Assembly: GCF_006385555.1 (NCBI RefSeq)
Contig: NZ_CP041036.1
Location: 2,356,001-2,420,000 of the forward strand
Length of the DNA stretch: 64,000 bases
Direction: 5' to 3'
Source of the DNA: Shewanella polaris
GTDB lineage: Bacteria > Pseudomonadota > Gammaproteobacteria > Enterobacterales > Shewanellaceae
Shown: one piece after another, positions 1-11,284 of the stretch
How positions within the stretch are numbered: the stretch's first letter is position 1
Layout: every line of letters starts with the position of its first letter
Notes under the pieces: model-generated
The model's input: the letters and a program-made list of their open reading frames with translations, nothing else
The model's database searches: none
What the model was told of the DNA's origin: nothing
Made by a program: the position numbers and the translations under genes

Positions 1-287
1 TAACTTCTTTAAAAACCGAATATACGTATATGTAAGATGAATGCTTAGATATTCAGGTTTTCGCCATTAAAGTTCTCATCGGTTTTCGATATATCTACTT
101 GTCGCACTAAAATGCAATTATTGTGAACAAATTCATAAATCGCTAACAAATATGGATTACTTTTTAATTAATCAATACATCTGAGCTATTGAACACGGAT
201 TTTATTACATTTGTTATTACTATTACATATCATAAAAACATTAATTATTACAAAATCATGTTTTTAAATATCTAAAAGGTACGAGAT

Positions 288-2204
288 ATGGTAAATAAAT
301 TTAACCTCAATATCGGCAATCGCATTATATTAGGCATCGCAGTCATATTGATTTTGGTCATGGGTACCGTTATTCCTTTCGTTCTTTCCCAATTCTCGTC
401 CAATATCGATAGAGCAGAACAACGCGAATTACATAAATTGTACGAGACAGCTACCGCTGATATTGAATCTACGGGTAATATTGCTCAAGCACTGGCGACC
501 ATTATTGCCAGCAATACCGATATACAAAAGCTATTCAGTGAGCATAATCGAGAAGCGTTAGCAGAAAAAACCCTTCCATTATTTGAAACATTAAAAACTG
601 ATTATGCTGTACGCCAATTCCAATTCCATTTACCACCAGCAATTTCTTTTTTAAGGGTTCATAAGCCCGAGAAATTTGGTGATGATTTATCGTCATTTAG
701 ACAAACCGTCATCGTTACCAATAGAGACAAAAGACCCGTTAAAGGATTAGAAAATGGTGTTGCAGGTATCGGAATCCGCGGGATTATGCCTGTAAGTTAT
801 CAAAATAAACATATTGGTTCTGTTGAATTTGGTATGTCTTTCGGGCAGACATTTTTTGACAAATTTAAAAATGATTACAATGCTGATATAGCCCTATATA
901 CAAAGAAAAATGGTGAGTTCGAAGCATTTGGCTCAACAACAGAAGCTCATAGTTTTTCTAATAATGTACAGTTAGAGCAAGTATTTAATGGTGCAACACT
1001 GAGCAGTCAAACAGTGTTAAACAAAAAACCTTATGCGGTATATTTACATCAAGTTAAAGATTTTTCTGGTGAAGCTCTTGGTGTACTAGAAATAGCATTA
1101 GACCGCACACACAATGCTAATGCCATTAACGATGTTACCTTCACTATGATTGGTGTGGGTGTAATAGCATTAATATTGGGGATCACAATTGCTTGGGGAA
1201 TTAGTAGAAGTATTACCACTCCAATTAACAATACTACCAATACAATGAACAATATTGCCGAAGGCGATGGGGACTTAACCCTTCGTTTAGCCGTTAACGG
1301 TAATGATGAAATTGCCGCCCTGTCTAAAGCCTTCAATCAATTTGCCACTAAGGTACATGGCACAATTACCCAAGTTATGTCCGCTACAAAGCGTCTTAAT
1401 AACTCAGCTGAGCAGTTGACAGGGATCACCATTGAGACTCAAGCAGATGCAGTTATGCAACAACAAGAGACAGAGCAAGTTGCGACGGCTATGAATGAAA
1501 TGAGCGCGACAGTTCAAGATGTTGCACAAAATGCCACAGAAGCTGCTGATGCAGCTCAAAAAGCGAATGAGGCCACAGAAGCCGGTAAACTCGTCGTTAG
1601 TGCAGTATCATCTGAGATTAATCAATTAGCATCTGAAATCAAAACTGCCACAGACGCAGTGTCAGATTTACAAAACCAAACTTCTGACATCGACAGTGTT
1701 CTGGAAGTGATTCGTAATATTTCGGACCAAACTAATTTGTTGGCATTGAATGCTGCAATTGAAGCCGCACGAGCGGGCGAACAAGGCCGAGGTTTTGCCG
1801 TGGTAGCAGATGAGGTTCGTACCCTAGCCAGTCGTACACAAGCTTCAACTCAAGATATTCAAGCTATGATAGAAAAATTGCAAAGTGGTGCAGCTAAAGC
1901 GGTCCAAGTGATGCAAGAGAGCAGCAAGGTAACCGACTCCTGTGTCGCTCAGGCAACTAATGCAGACCATGCCCTTGATGAAATTTTCGCAGCGGTAAAC
2001 ACCATTACGGAAATGAATATTCAAATTGCTAGTGCCGCAAATGAACAATGTGCAGTGTCAAATGAAATCAATAAAAACATTACCAATATCAACGACATTG
2101 TGATTAAGACTACTGAAGGAGCAATCCAAACAGCCAGTGCAAGTGAAGACCTTGCCGATCTGTCTAAGCAACTAAATACTTTAGTTGGGCAATTTAAAAT
2201 TTAG
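288..2204 (+). CDS. Methyl-accepting chemotaxis protein with periplasmic cache-type sensor
   Basis: Transmembrane chemoreceptor, 638 residues, which would signal through CheW/CheA to the flagellar motor. A first membrane helix lies at about residues 13-33 and a second at about 283-305. Between them is a periplasmic sensor of about 250 residues that resembles the double-cache family ([10 protein letters not shown] and [10 protein letters not shown] stretches). A HAMP linker follows (about 306-360), then a long coiled-coil signalling domain with the highly conserved hairpin tip at about 478-515 ([20 protein letters not shown]). No C-terminal CheR-tethering pentapeptide is visible. The gene stands alone and is followed by its own terminator. 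The ligand cannot be told from sequence. ATG start with AAAGGT upstream. Confidence 0.95.
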   Translation: MVNKFNLNIGNRIILGIAVILILVMGTVIPFVLSQFSSNIDRAEQRELHKLYETATADIESTGNIAQALATIIASNTDIQKLFSEHNREALAEKTLPLFETLKTDYAVRQFQFHLPPAISFLRVHKPEKFGDDLSSFRQTVIVTNRDKRPVKGLENGVAGIGIRGIMPVSYQNKHIGSVEFGMSFGQTFFDKFKNDYNADIALYTKKNGEFEAFGSTTEAHSFSNNVQLEQVFNGATLSSQTVLNKKPYAVYLHQVKDFSGEALGVLEIALDRTHNANAINDVTFTMIGVGVIALILGITIAWGISRSITTPINNTTNTMNNIAEGDGDLTLRLAVNGNDEIAALSKAFNQFATKVHGTITQVMSATKRLNNSAEQLTGITIETQADAVMQQQETEQVATAMNEMSATVQDVAQNATEAADAAQKANEATEAGKLVVSAVSSEINQLASEIKTATDAVSDLQNQTSDIDSVLEVIRNISDQTNLLALNAAIEAARAGEQGRGFAVVADEVRTLASRTQASTQDIQAMIEKLQSGAAKAVQVMQESSKVTDSCVAQATNADHALDEIFAAVNTITEMNIQIASAANEQCAVSNEINKNITNINDIVIKTTEGAIQTASASEDLADLSKQLNTLVGQFKI

Positions 2205-2245
2205 TCACCACCAACTGATTACACACATCTGTAAATCAACAAAAA

Positions 2246-2273
2246 AACCAAGTTTACATAACTTGGTTTTTTT
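2246..2273 (+). terminator. Rho-independent terminator after the chemoreceptor gene
   Basis: Inverted repeat AACCAAGT/ACTTGGTT followed by a run of seven T, 42 bases after the chemoreceptor stop codon. Confidence 0.85.
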
Positions 2274-2401
2274 ATTTATTCTAATAATAGAAAAATAACA
2301 CTTAACTCAGTAATTAGTCTGTAAATAAACTGACTTATTGTTTTGTTTAAATAGTGACTAATAAAATAATAAAGTCTTACCATGATGTACAAACAGCTAA
2401 C

Positions 2402-2429
2402 AAAAAAGCCGACATAAAGTCGGCTTTTT
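2402..2429 (-). terminator. Terminator downstream of nadA (bidirectional shape)
   Basis: Stem GCCGAC/GTCGGC with loop ATAAA, flanked by A and T runs on both sides. It lies 31 bases past the nadA stop on the minus strand and could also stop transcripts from the left. Confidence 0.8.
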
Positions 2430-2459
2430 AATCTTTAATACAAACTCAACGCTATTCGT

Positions 2460-3527
2460 TTATGCGTTGCCCTTCACTTTCATGTTTAATTCTTTGGCAA
2501 AATCGAGCATACGTGTGAGTGGAATGAGCGCTTTGATACGCAGTGGTTCGTCAACAAAGATTTCATGTTGAGTTTTATCAGCATTGACCAATGATGCTTC
2601 AATCGCTTGCAAACCATTCAGGGCCATCCAAGGACAATGTGCACAGCTACTGCATGTGGCACCGTGCCCGCCAGTTGGTGCTGACAGTAACGTTTTGCCT
2701 GGAGCTTCTTGCTGCATTTTATAAAAAATACCGCGGTCGGTAGCGACAATGAAAGTGTCGTTAGGCATGTTATGTGCGGCTTTGATTAACTGACTGGTTG
2801 AACCTACAACATCAGCTAGTTCAACAACACTCGCGGGTGATTCTGGATGTACTAAAATCGCCGCTGTAGGATATTGTTTTTTAAGCTCTCGTAATCCTTT
2901 GGCTTGGAATTCATCATGTACAATACACTCACCCTGCCATAACAACATGTCAGCGCCGGTTTGTTTGTTGATATATGAACCTAAATGGCGATCAGGTGCC
3001 CAGATAATTTGTTTATCTTGGCTATCGAGATGCTCTACAATTTCTAAAGCAATACTTGAAGTGACTACCCAATCAGCACGAGCTTTCACAGCGGCTGAAG
3101 TATTGGCATATACCACAACAGTATGATCTGGATGCGCATCGCAAAATTCATTGAATTGCTCAATCGGACAACCTAAATCTAATGAACAGGTTGCTTCAAG
3201 TGTTGGCATTAAAATGGTTTTTTCAGGGCTTAATATTTTAGCGGTTTCGCCCATAAACTTGACCCCCGCGACAATTAATGTCTTTGCAGGGTGATCGCGA
3301 CCAAAACGTGCCATTTCCAGAGAATCAGAAACACACCCCCCCGTCTCTTCAGCTAACGCTTGAATTTCAGGATCAGTATAATAATGGGCAACAAGTACCG
3401 CATTTTGATCAATCAATAACTGTTTAATACGTGCTTTATATTGTGCTTTTTCAGCGTCAGACAACACGGCAGGTTTTGGCGGAAACGAATACTCAATAGT
3501 TTCAATTTTAGGTGCCGACAGACTCAT
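2460..3527 (-). CDS. nadA: Quinolinate synthase A
   Basis: Condenses iminoaspartate with dihydroxyacetone phosphate to quinolinate in de novo NAD synthesis, using a [4Fe-4S] cluster. The protein has 355 residues, the usual length for the longer proteobacterial NadA. Visible signatures are the HYYTDPEIQ stretch near residue 48, Cys114 in [10 protein letters not shown], the WQGECIVH cysteine near 200, and the C-terminal CSSCAHCPW cluster; these match the three cluster ligands of the family. It is followed by its own terminator and separated from the bkd operon by another, so it is probably monocistronic. NadB, its partner, is not in the window. Confidence 0.97.
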   Translation of the reverse strand: MSLSAPKIETIEYSFPPKPAVLSDAEKAQYKARIKQLLIDQNAVLVAHYYTDPEIQALAEETGGCVSDSLEMARFGRDHPAKTLIVAGVKFMGETAKILSPEKTILMPTLEATCSLDLGCPIEQFNEFCDAHPDHTVVVYANTSAAVKARADWVVTSSIALEIVEHLDSQDKQIIWAPDRHLGSYINKQTGADMLLWQGECIVHDEFQAKGLRELKKQYPTAAILVHPESPASVVELADVVGSTSQLIKAAHNMPNDTFIVATDRGIFYKMQQEAPGKTLLSAPTGGHGATCSSCAHCPWMALNGLQAIEASLVNADKTQHEIFVDEPLRIKALIPLTRMLDFAKELNMKVKGNA

Positions 3528-3576
3528 ACAAGTTCCAATCGAATAACATTGTCCGAGTATTATACGAAAAACATTC

Positions 3577-3607
3577 TAAAAACAAAAGGACGCGTTAGCG
3601 TCCTTTT
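3577..3607 (-). terminator. Terminator of the bkd operon
   Basis: Stem AAAAGGACGC/GCGTCCTTTT with loop GTTA. Read on the minus strand it is followed by TTTTGTTTTT, just after the bkdB stop codon and before the nadA start. Confidence 0.85.
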
Positions 3608-3629
3608 GGATAAGATAGATTAATCATCA

Positions 3630-5222
3630 TTAACGCATGGCTAAAAGCATTTCTTGCGGTTGTTCTAGGTAGTGTTTCCACAGATTACAAAAACGGGCAA
3701 TCGTACCACCGTCGATCACTCGATGATCGCCAGACCAACTTACTTGCATGATCTTACGTGCTTCAACTTCACCTTTAGCATTAAAACGTGGCAATATTTG
3801 TAACTTACCTAACGCAACAATCGCGACTTCGGGCTTGTTAATGATCGGCGTTGCCACCGTGCCACCTAGTGCACCAATATTAGAAATCGAAATAGTGCCA
3901 TCTTTTAAATCAGCTGGCGATACCCGACCACTGCGTGCTGCGACGGTCAATCGGGTAATATCGGCTGCAATTTCTAAAATTGATTTATTCTGCACATCTT
4001 TAACATTTGGCACCAATAAACCGACTTTAGAGTCGACTGCCATACCAATATTATGACGTGACTTGTACGTTAACTCGGTACAATCGGTATTGGGTTGGCT
4101 GTTCAATATTGGGAATTCGGTAATGGCTAACGACATGGCCTTCATGAAGAATGGCATCATGGTGAGTTTTACTTCGTCAGTTGAATAACGTTGTTTCATG
4201 CTTTCACGCAAGGCAACCAGTTCTGTTAAATCAAACTCTTCACAATAAGTAAAATGAGGGATAGTCGTTACCGACTCAACCATCATTTTTGCCATAATGG
4301 CTTTCACACCTTTGATTGGTTCGACTCTATCAGCACTTGATTGACTAACAGTGGTTACTTCAGTCGCCGTAATGGCGGTTGAGGTTGTCACCGTTGGTGC
4401 TGTTGATACTGAAACTCCATTTTGTTGATGGCGTTCAATGTCCTCTTTGTAAACACGTCCATTTTTTCCAGTACCCACAACCATCGCAATATTAATATCG
4501 AGCACTCGTGCCATGCGGCGTACTGCAGGACTGGCTAATGCCTTACCTTGGGCGACTGGTTCAATGTTTTCTTGGGGCTGAGCAGTTTGAGCTTGAGTGG
4601 TAAGTTCAACGGTAACAGCTTGATCATGACTCTGAGCTTCTACTTCAATAGAAAATAATGGCGAGTGCACTTTTGCCAACTGGCCTTTACGGTAGTGCAA
4701 TTTAACAATTTTACCGGCTTTCATTGCCGGAATTTGCACGAGTGCTTTATCAGTCATCACATCAGCAATAGGCTGGTCTTCAACCACTATATCGCCTTCT
4801 TCAACTAACCAATCAACCAATTCACATTCAACAATGCCTTCACCAATGTCTGGCAATAAAAATTCTTCTATGTTTGATTTATTGCTCGTTGGCACATCAA
4901 TAGTATCAGTATGATGCACCGATGTGTCGTTAACCGGTGTCATGGCTGCTACTGGCGTTTCAGCAACGCTGTCAGTACCTTCACCTTCCATTTCTACTGC
5001 ATACAATGGCTGATGAACAATGGCAATCTCGCCTTTCGCGTAATAAAGCTTGGTAATTTTTCCAGCATGGGGCGCCGGTATTTGAACTAACGCTTTATCT
5101 GTCATTACATCAGCAATGGGTTGATCTTCGGTAACAAAGTCGCCTTCGCTGACCAACCAATCAACCAATTCACACTCAACAACACCTTCGCCGATGTCGG
5201 GTAAAATAAAATCTTTAATCAT
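3630..5222 (-). CDS. bkdB: Branched-chain 2-oxoacid dehydrogenase E2 (dihydrolipoyl acyltransferase), two lipoyl domains
   Basis: Core acyltransferase of the complex that decarboxylates branched-chain 2-oxoacids from valine, leucine and isoleucine. It has 530 residues and two tandem lipoyl domains, with the lipoyl lysines in TDKALVQIPA at residues 43 and 159. These are followed by a Thr/Val-rich linker, a peripheral subunit-binding domain (about 229-265) and the catalytic domain ending in SGDHRVIDGG (His500, Asp504, the CoA-transferase catalytic pair). Last gene of bkdA1-bkdA2-bkdB, 9 bases after bkdA2. No E3 gene (lpd) is present here, so dihydrolipoamide dehydrogenase must come from elsewhere. 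Start supported by AGGA 7 bases upstream. Confidence 0.95.
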   Translation of the reverse strand: MIKDFILPDIGEGVVECELVDWLVSEGDFVTEDQPIADVMTDKALVQIPAPHAGKITKLYYAKGEIAIVHQPLYAVEMEGEGTDSVAETPVAAMTPVNDTSVHHTDTIDVPTSNKSNIEEFLLPDIGEGIVECELVDWLVEEGDIVVEDQPIADVMTDKALVQIPAMKAGKIVKLHYRKGQLAKVHSPLFSIEVEAQSHDQAVTVELTTQAQTAQPQENIEPVAQGKALASPAVRRMARVLDINIAMVVGTGKNGRVYKEDIERHQQNGVSVSTAPTVTTSTAITATEVTTVSQSSADRVEPIKGVKAIMAKMMVESVTTIPHFTYCEEFDLTELVALRESMKQRYSTDEVKLTMMPFFMKAMSLAITEFPILNSQPNTDCTELTYKSRHNIGMAVDSKVGLLVPNVKDVQNKSILEIAADITRLTVAARSGRVSPADLKDGTISISNIGALGGTVATPIINKPEVAIVALGKLQILPRFNAKGEVEARKIMQVSWSGDHRVIDGGTIARFCNLWKHYLEQPQEMLLAMR

Positions 5223-5231
5223 ATCTTATTC

Positions 5232-6209
5232 CTAATACGCCACAGTGGCCTTGATGGCTTCGAAGGTCTTTAACTCATCTGGCATGTATTCTTTTTCATG
5301 AATTAATGGATACGGAGTATCTAATCCACATACGCGGTTGATGGGTGATTCCAACGACAGAAAACATTCTTGTTGGATGGTAGCCGCAATTTCACCGGCA
5401 AAGCCACCCGTTAATGGTGCTTCATGGTTTATTAACAAGCGACCCGTTTTAGTCACGGATTTTGCAATAGTCTCGACATCCCAAGGAGATATGGTGCGTA
5501 AATCAATAATTTCACATGAAATACCTTCTTTTTCGGCACGTTCACAGGCTTTCTCAACCACTTCCATTTGCGCGCCCCAAGCCAATACCGTGATATCACT
5601 GCCCTGCTTGATGACTTGTGCTTTGCCTAACTCGATAATGTAGTCTCCAGCCGGAACTTCGCCAACAGAAGCTCTATACAAACGCTTAGGTTCAAAGAAA
5701 ATAACTGGGTTAGGGTCGCGAATCGACGCCAACAACAAACCTTTAGCTTGTTCTGGGTTGCGCGGAATAACCACTTTTAAACCAGGCGTTTGCGTAAAAT
5801 ACGCTTCTGGTGATTGTGAGTGATAATGACCACCTGCGATACCACCTCCGTATGGCGTACGGAAGGTTAATCCTCCCACATCAAATTGATTACCACTGCG
5901 ATAGCGAAATTTTGCTGTTTCATTGACGATTTGATCGAATGCCGGGAAAATATAATCGGCAAATTGAATTTCTGCCACGGCGGTCATGCCATATGATGCT
6001 AAACCATTAGCAAAACCGGCAATACCTTGTTCAGTTAATGGCGTATTAAAGCATCGATCACGACCGAACTGCTCTTGCAAGCCTGATGTAGCACGAAATA
6101 CACCACCAAAGTGGCCAACATCTTCACCAAAAATCACCATGCGCTCGTCAGCAGTCATGGCTATTGATAACGCCTCATTGATGGCGTGTAACATATTCAT
6201 TTGAGCCAC
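5232..6209 (-). CDS. bkdA2: Branched-chain 2-oxoacid dehydrogenase E1 beta subunit
   Basis: Beta subunit of the thiamine-diphosphate-dependent E1 heterotetramer, 325 residues, normal for the family. The transketolase pyrimidine-binding region ([18 protein letters not shown] near residue 28) and the C-terminal domain ([17 protein letters not shown]) are both present. A GTG start is used: it lies 2 bases after the bkdA1 stop, with GGGAG 9 bases upstream inside the end of bkdA1. In-frame ATG codons at codons 4 and 6 are alternatives. Tight packing with bkdA1 suggests translational coupling, as expected for equimolar subunits. Confidence 0.95.
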   Translation of the reverse strand: MAQMNMLHAINEALSIAMTADERMVIFGEDVGHFGGVFRATSGLQEQFGRDRCFNTPLTEQGIAGFANGLASYGMTAVAEIQFADYIFPAFDQIVNETAKFRYRSGNQFDVGGLTFRTPYGGGIAGGHYHSQSPEAYFTQTPGLKVVIPRNPEQAKGLLLASIRDPNPVIFFEPKRLYRASVGEVPAGDYIIELGKAQVIKQGSDITVLAWGAQMEVVEKACERAEKEGISCEIIDLRTISPWDVETIAKSVTKTGRLLINHEAPLTGGFAGEIAATIQQECFLSLESPINRVCGLDTPYPLIHEKEYMPDELKTFEAIKATVAY

Positions 6210-6211
6210 GG

Positions 6212-7390
6212 TTAGAGTCTCCCTGCGCTTTTTGGATAGGCTTTTGGATACTTACTAATGTGTTCTTTCAATTCTTTCAGCTGTTTTCTTAACGCTGGAG
6301 TCGGCTTATCAAGCACATCTTCGATAATTTCGTCTAGTTTCGGTATCGGTAACTTTTCAGCCACTTTTACCGCGGCTAAAACCTCTTCGCGATAACGTTC
6401 AAATAATTTGGCTTCATCAGCTTCGGTCAGCCAATCTTTGTTCACCATCCACAATTTAAAGCGTTTTACTGGATCGTGTTGTTGCCATTTAGCCTCTTCT
6501 TCTTTTGAGCGATATCCCGATGGGTCGTCTGATGAAGAATGCGCCCCCAAACGATAAGTCATCGCTTCGATTAATACTGGTGCATTATGTTCTAGTGCAT
6601 GAGCTCGAGCTTGTTGTGTGGCAGCTAACACCGCGAGCATGTCATTACCGTCAACACGGATAGTGTGCATCCCATAACCCACACCACGACTAGCAATACC
6701 GTTTCCGGCATATTGCTCTTCAGTAGGAGTAGAAATAGCATAACCATTGTTACGACAAAAAAAGATGGTTGGAGACTTAAGCACTGCAGCCATATTTAAA
6801 CCGGCATGAAAATCACCTTCTGACGCAGCGCCTTCACCAAAATAACAAATGGCTACATTACGTTTGCCTTGTAACTTCATACCATAGGCAACACCTGTGG
6901 CTTGTGGAATTTGAGTGGCCAGTGGCGATGAAATGGTTTGGTAATTCAGTTCGCGACTGCCGTAATGAATCGGCATTTGACGACCTTTACCTAAATCTTT
7001 CTCGTTACTGAACATTTGATTCATAAATTGTTCAGTCGTAAAACCACGATAACGCAATGAGGCGTGCTCACGATATTGGGCCAAAATGACGTCGTCTTTA
7101 TCAAGCGCTGCTGTGCTGCCAATAATTGAGGCTTCTTCACCAGTACAGGTCATGTAAAAACTAATTCGTCCTTGACGCTGCGCACCCAACATACGCTCGT
7201 CTAATACTCGTGTAAAAACACAAGTATCAAAGATTTTGTCGGCCAGAGCCTTATCGATTACTGGTAGAACCGCATTTTCATAAGTGGTGCCATCAGCTTG
7301 CAAAATACGCAAAATGGGGATGTGCAATGACGCTTTGTCTAAGAAGCTGACACGGTGCACTGTTTCATTGGTCAGTGGTGCGTTGCTCAT
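6212..7390 (-). CDS. bkdA1: Branched-chain 2-oxoacid dehydrogenase E1 alpha subunit
   Basis: Thiamine-diphosphate-binding alpha subunit of E1, which carries out the decarboxylation step. It has 392 residues. The TPP motif region is intact ([15 protein letters not shown] through [11 protein letters not shown]), as is the phosphorylation-loop equivalent [13 protein letters not shown]. First gene of the three-gene operon. A perfect 14-bp palindrome lies about 70 bases upstream of the start and is a candidate operator. The ORF reads uninterrupted and is typical of Shewanella and Pseudomonas-type bkd clusters. Confidence 0.95.
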   Translation of the reverse strand: MSNAPLTNETVHRVSFLDKASLHIPILRILQADGTTYENAVLPVIDKALADKIFDTCVFTRVLDERMLGAQRQGRISFYMTCTGEEASIIGSTAALDKDDVILAQYREHASLRYRGFTTEQFMNQMFSNEKDLGKGRQMPIHYGSRELNYQTISSPLATQIPQATGVAYGMKLQGKRNVAICYFGEGAASEGDFHAGLNMAAVLKSPTIFFCRNNGYAISTPTEEQYAGNGIASRGVGYGMHTIRVDGNDMLAVLAATQQARAHALEHNAPVLIEAMTYRLGAHSSSDDPSGYRSKEEEAKWQQHDPVKRFKLWMVNKDWLTEADEAKLFERYREEVLAAVKVAEKLPIPKLDEIIEDVLDKPTPALRKQLKELKEHISKYPKAYPKSAGRL

Positions 7391-7461
7391 ATTATGCTCT
7401 TGTTATTGTTGAGCCCTGTTCAACATAAACATGGCTCTATTTATACTATGCGAGTAGACAT

Positions 7462-7475
7462 TACGTTAACGTAAA
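7462..7475. promoter_or_regulatory. Perfect 14-bp palindrome in the bkd promoter region
   Basis: TTACGTTAACGTAA is an exact inverted repeat 72-85 bases upstream of bkdA1. A TAGTAT element lies between it and the gene. It has the size and position expected of an operator for a regulator of branched-chain amino-acid catabolism such as LiuR (MerR family), but the assignment is inference. Confidence 0.5.
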
Positions 7476-7546
7476 CTACCTATCAATACTTACTCTCACT
7501 GTAAACGTATTTTACTCACGATTAACATGTATATATTGCTTTACGA

Positions 7547-8578
7547 CTATTCAATTTTCTCACTTAACGCTGGTACTAAACATAAAACAGTTCGCTGACC
7601 AATAGGCACATTTGCATTCGGAAATACGATTGCTTCTTGTGGGTGTTCAACTGTAATGGCATTACCGCCTTCTGTCGCTAACACTTCACCTTGACTAAAG
7701 GCACTGAAGTTTTCTACATCACCAGCAAAACTAAACTCAAAATCATCAAAGTGCTTATTAATAGAGCGCGATACTTTATATAAGTTCACCCTAGCGGCAT
7801 CAAACGCTGGTACTTCTAGCACGATTTCAGTGATTAACTTTTCAAGCATAGTATGAGTTTGAATAAAACGACTCATATCGTTTTGGCCAAATGGCATCAC
7901 TTTACCTAATTCAACGGTGAAAGCATCTGCTTGAAATTGCTCAGACGAATAATAACTGAACGTGGTCGTTGGCTCATGATGAAACAACATAGTATCAACG
8001 CCACATGCCGCCAAAAACATAATTTGCTCGCCACTGAAAGCACGACCTGGGCGGTATGGATAAATCGCGAACTTTTCATGCTTTGAGGCACGTATTGCGG
8101 TATGTAAGTCGTAATGAATACGTTGATTGTCGCTATTGGCATTGTAAAAGTCTGCCACGTATTGCTCTAACGCTTTGGCACGATGACGCTCTGGATGGCG
8201 TAAACCCTCGCCTTTAGAATGCGCGCCGCTAAATAAACGATTCATGTTTTCGTCAATAAAACGAGTTTTGTTGATAATAGCTGCTGGATTACCAATTAAA
8301 AATAAACAACGTTGTTTAGCGATAATTTTTTCGCTCAAAAGATCATGAATTAATTGATTACATATTTCTATTGGCGCGGTTTCGTTGCCGTGCACAGCAC
8401 TTGATAACACTATGTCTTTAGTTGATGGGGTATTAGGAGTGAACACAATCACCCCAGTATCAAGCACATCCACGCGAGTGTGATTGCTTAAGATAAAATT
8501 GAAACTGCCGTCTATTTTGTCTGGATTAGCTAAAGTATAAGCTAGAAAATCATTATCTTTAATTGGATTAGATAACAC
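7547..8578 (-). CDS. astE: Succinylglutamate desuccinylase
   Basis: Last step of the arginine succinyltransferase pathway: N-succinylglutamate to glutamate plus succinate, a zinc-dependent reaction. Zinc-carboxypeptidase-like residues are visible in [18 protein letters not shown] and HYDLHTAIR. It has 343 residues from the GTG start chosen here. That GTG is 6 bases from a strong AAGGAG, whereas a TTG two codons earlier directly abuts the same Shine-Dalgarno and is unlikely. The rest of the ast pathway is not in the window. It lies upstream of bkdA1 on the same strand, with a 156-base gap and no clear terminator. Confidence 0.93.
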   Translation of the reverse strand: MLSNPIKDNDFLAYTLANPDKIDGSFNFILSNHTRVDVLDTGVIVFTPNTPSTKDIVLSSAVHGNETAPIEICNQLIHDLLSEKIIAKQRCLFLIGNPAAIINKTRFIDENMNRLFSGAHSKGEGLRHPERHRAKALEQYVADFYNANSDNQRIHYDLHTAIRASKHEKFAIYPYRPGRAFSGEQIMFLAACGVDTMLFHHEPTTTFSYYSSEQFQADAFTVELGKVMPFGQNDMSRFIQTHTMLEKLITEIVLEVPAFDAARVNLYKVSRSINKHFDDFEFSFAGDVENFSAFSQGEVLATEGGNAITVEHPQEAIVFPNANVPIGQRTVLCLVPALSEKIE

Positions 8579-8814
8579 TATCAACTCCTTGAATGCTTTA
8601 TTTTATGGCATGATTAATCTTACTGTTGCGCTTCACTTAATCTTACAAATTTTGCATGCCTATTTTTATCAGCGGATTCTAGCATAAGCGACAATATTTT
8701 TAATGGAGGCATAAGTTAGATTTATTTATTAATAAAACATTACTTGCAAAAAAAACAAATATTGAACACAATTACGGCCATCTAGACTTCTATAATTTGT
8801 TTTAAGGGTTTGTC

Positions 8815-9294
8815 ATGGCGTTAGCAACATTTGGTGCAGGTTGTTTTTGGGGTGTTGAGTATTTTTTCCGTGAAGTTAACGGTGTAATAAACGCTACATG
8901 TGGCTACATGGGCGGTAAAGATTCAGCTTTGACTTATAAAGAAGTGAAAACAGGAACCACTGGTCATGCCGAAGTTGTGCAAGTTGAATTTGATCCTGAA
9001 GTTATCGATTACAACGAGTTATTAGATGTTTTTTGGAAAAATCATAACCCAACCATGTTGAATATGCAGGGTGGCGACATTGGCACTCAATATCGCAGCA
9101 CTATCTTTTTTCATGATAAACAGCAAAAAGCCCAAGCCGAAACATCTAAGCTAGCGTTAGCACGCAGTGGTAAATGGGGGCAACGTCATATTGTCACTGA
9201 AATTGTACCGATTCAAACATTCCACATTGCTGAGGAATATCATCAAAATTATCTTGAGAAGAATAATTTACCAACCTGTCACCTAGTTTACTAA
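8815..9294 (+). CDS. msrA: Peptide methionine-S-sulfoxide reductase MsrA
   Basis: Reduces the S epimer of methionine sulfoxide in proteins, with thioredoxin as electron donor. It has 159 residues, the short single-domain form. The catalytic GCFWG motif lies at residues 9-13. The HAEVVQVEFDP and GTQYRSTIFF stretches are characteristic of the family. No fused MsrB domain. A thioredoxin reductase gene follows on the same strand, a functional link, but 200 bases and a hairpin separate them. The ATG start is at the expected place relative to GCFWG. Confidence 0.96.
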   Translation: MALATFGAGCFWGVEYFFREVNGVINATCGYMGGKDSALTYKEVKTGTTGHAEVVQVEFDPEVIDYNELLDVFWKNHNPTMLNMQGGDIGTQYRSTIFFHDKQQKAQAETSKLALARSGKWGQRHIVTEIVPIQTFHIAEEYHQNYLEKNNLPTCHLVY

Positions 9295-9329
9295 GTTGGA
9301 TTAATCCGTATCATTATTATGACAAATTT

Positions 9330-9374
9330 CCGTTTCAAGCTTGTTGATGCAACACATCTCTCAGCTTGAAGCGG
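9330..9374. other. Intergenic 12-bp hairpin between msrA and trxB
   Basis: Arms CCGTTTCAAGCT and AGCTTGAAGCGG pair over 12 positions, with one G-T pair. The loop itself contains TGTTG-ATG-CAACA. No T run follows, so it is not a standard intrinsic terminator. It may end or stabilise the msrA transcript. Confidence 0.5.
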
Positions 9375-9471
9375 ATTATTTACACAATAGATAACCACAA
9401 TCGATTTCCTACACTTAACTTCGCTTTACCCGCCGATGTAAATTCCATACAATCTCATCTATATTGCTTAA

Positions 9472-10449
<978 letters not shown>

Positions 10450-10474
10450 TCACCCCGCTAACGCGAGACAAAAG

Positions 10475-10498
10475 AGAGCAGTTTATCTGCTCTTTTTT
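10475..10498 (+). terminator. Terminator after trxB
   Basis: Stem AGAGCAG/CTGCTCT with loop TTTAT, followed by TTTTT, 26 bases after the trxB stop codon. Confidence 0.85.
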
Positions 10499-10537
10499 AT
10501 TGTCCGACAGATATTTTAAGGGAGTATGCACTAACCA

Positions 10538-11098
10538 TTAAACTGCTTTTTGATAAAACACCGCTTCGGTATCGCCAAGTGGATCTTTGTGAATACTTTT
10601 ATGTTGAAAAGTCATGCCAAGTTTTCTCATAATAGCGATCGATGCTAAGTTATCTTCTACCGCCAGTGCACTAATATGAGTGACTTCATCTATCGCACTC
10701 ACTACCTCCATCACCGCTTGAGCGGCTTCTGTTGCATAGCCTTTTCCCCAACTCACATATTTGAAACGCCAACCTAATTCAAGATCATGCTGTTGTATAT
10801 CGGTAAAAAAATGCATAGGTCTAACTAACACCCAACCTAAATACTGGCCACTTAATCCGTGTTTATCATTTTCAATACAATTGAGTGCATGAACTTTCCA
10901 TAATCCCCAGCCTTTATCTGGATTTAAATATTGAGCCAATCGAGGGATCATCACCGTATCTATCTGTTGTTGAGTCGTTTTGTTGCCACCATTTAAAAAG
11001 TGCATTACCCGTTCGTCTTGGTCTAGTTCAAATAATAATGCGCTGTCATCAAGAGTCATTAATGATAACTGTAATCTAGTGGTGTTGTTTATGTGCAC
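10538..11098 (-). CDS. GNAT-family N-acetyltransferase, RimJ/RimL-like
   Basis: 186 residues with the GNAT fold of RimJ/RimL-type N-terminal or small-molecule acetyltransferases. Visible features are LELGWRFKYVSWGKGYATEAAQAVM (acetyl-CoA-binding loop, WGKGYATEA), the SALAVEDNLASIAIMRKLGM motif and FQHKSIHKDPLGD near the C-terminus. Convergent with trxB and standing alone; nothing in the context reveals the substrate. The start gives the usual family length. Confidence 0.88.
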   Translation of the reverse strand: MHINNTTRLQLSLMTLDDSALLFELDQDERVMHFLNGGNKTTQQQIDTVMIPRLAQYLNPDKGWGLWKVHALNCIENDKHGLSGQYLGWVLVRPMHFFTDIQQHDLELGWRFKYVSWGKGYATEAAQAVMEVVSAIDEVTHISALAVEDNLASIAIMRKLGMTFQHKSIHKDPLGDTEAVFYQKAV

Positions 11099-11284
11099 AA
11101 TAATATCCCTGTAATTTTAAATGCAATTTACTCACATATCTTTGACACACAAGTTTACACAATGAAACAACAAAAAATAAACATTTCGATTAACATATAA
11201 AGTAGAAATAAGACTATTAGCTTTGGTATGGCTATCGTCAAATAAATTTATTGCAAAGATAAAGCATTATTAAGAGGAAGGATT

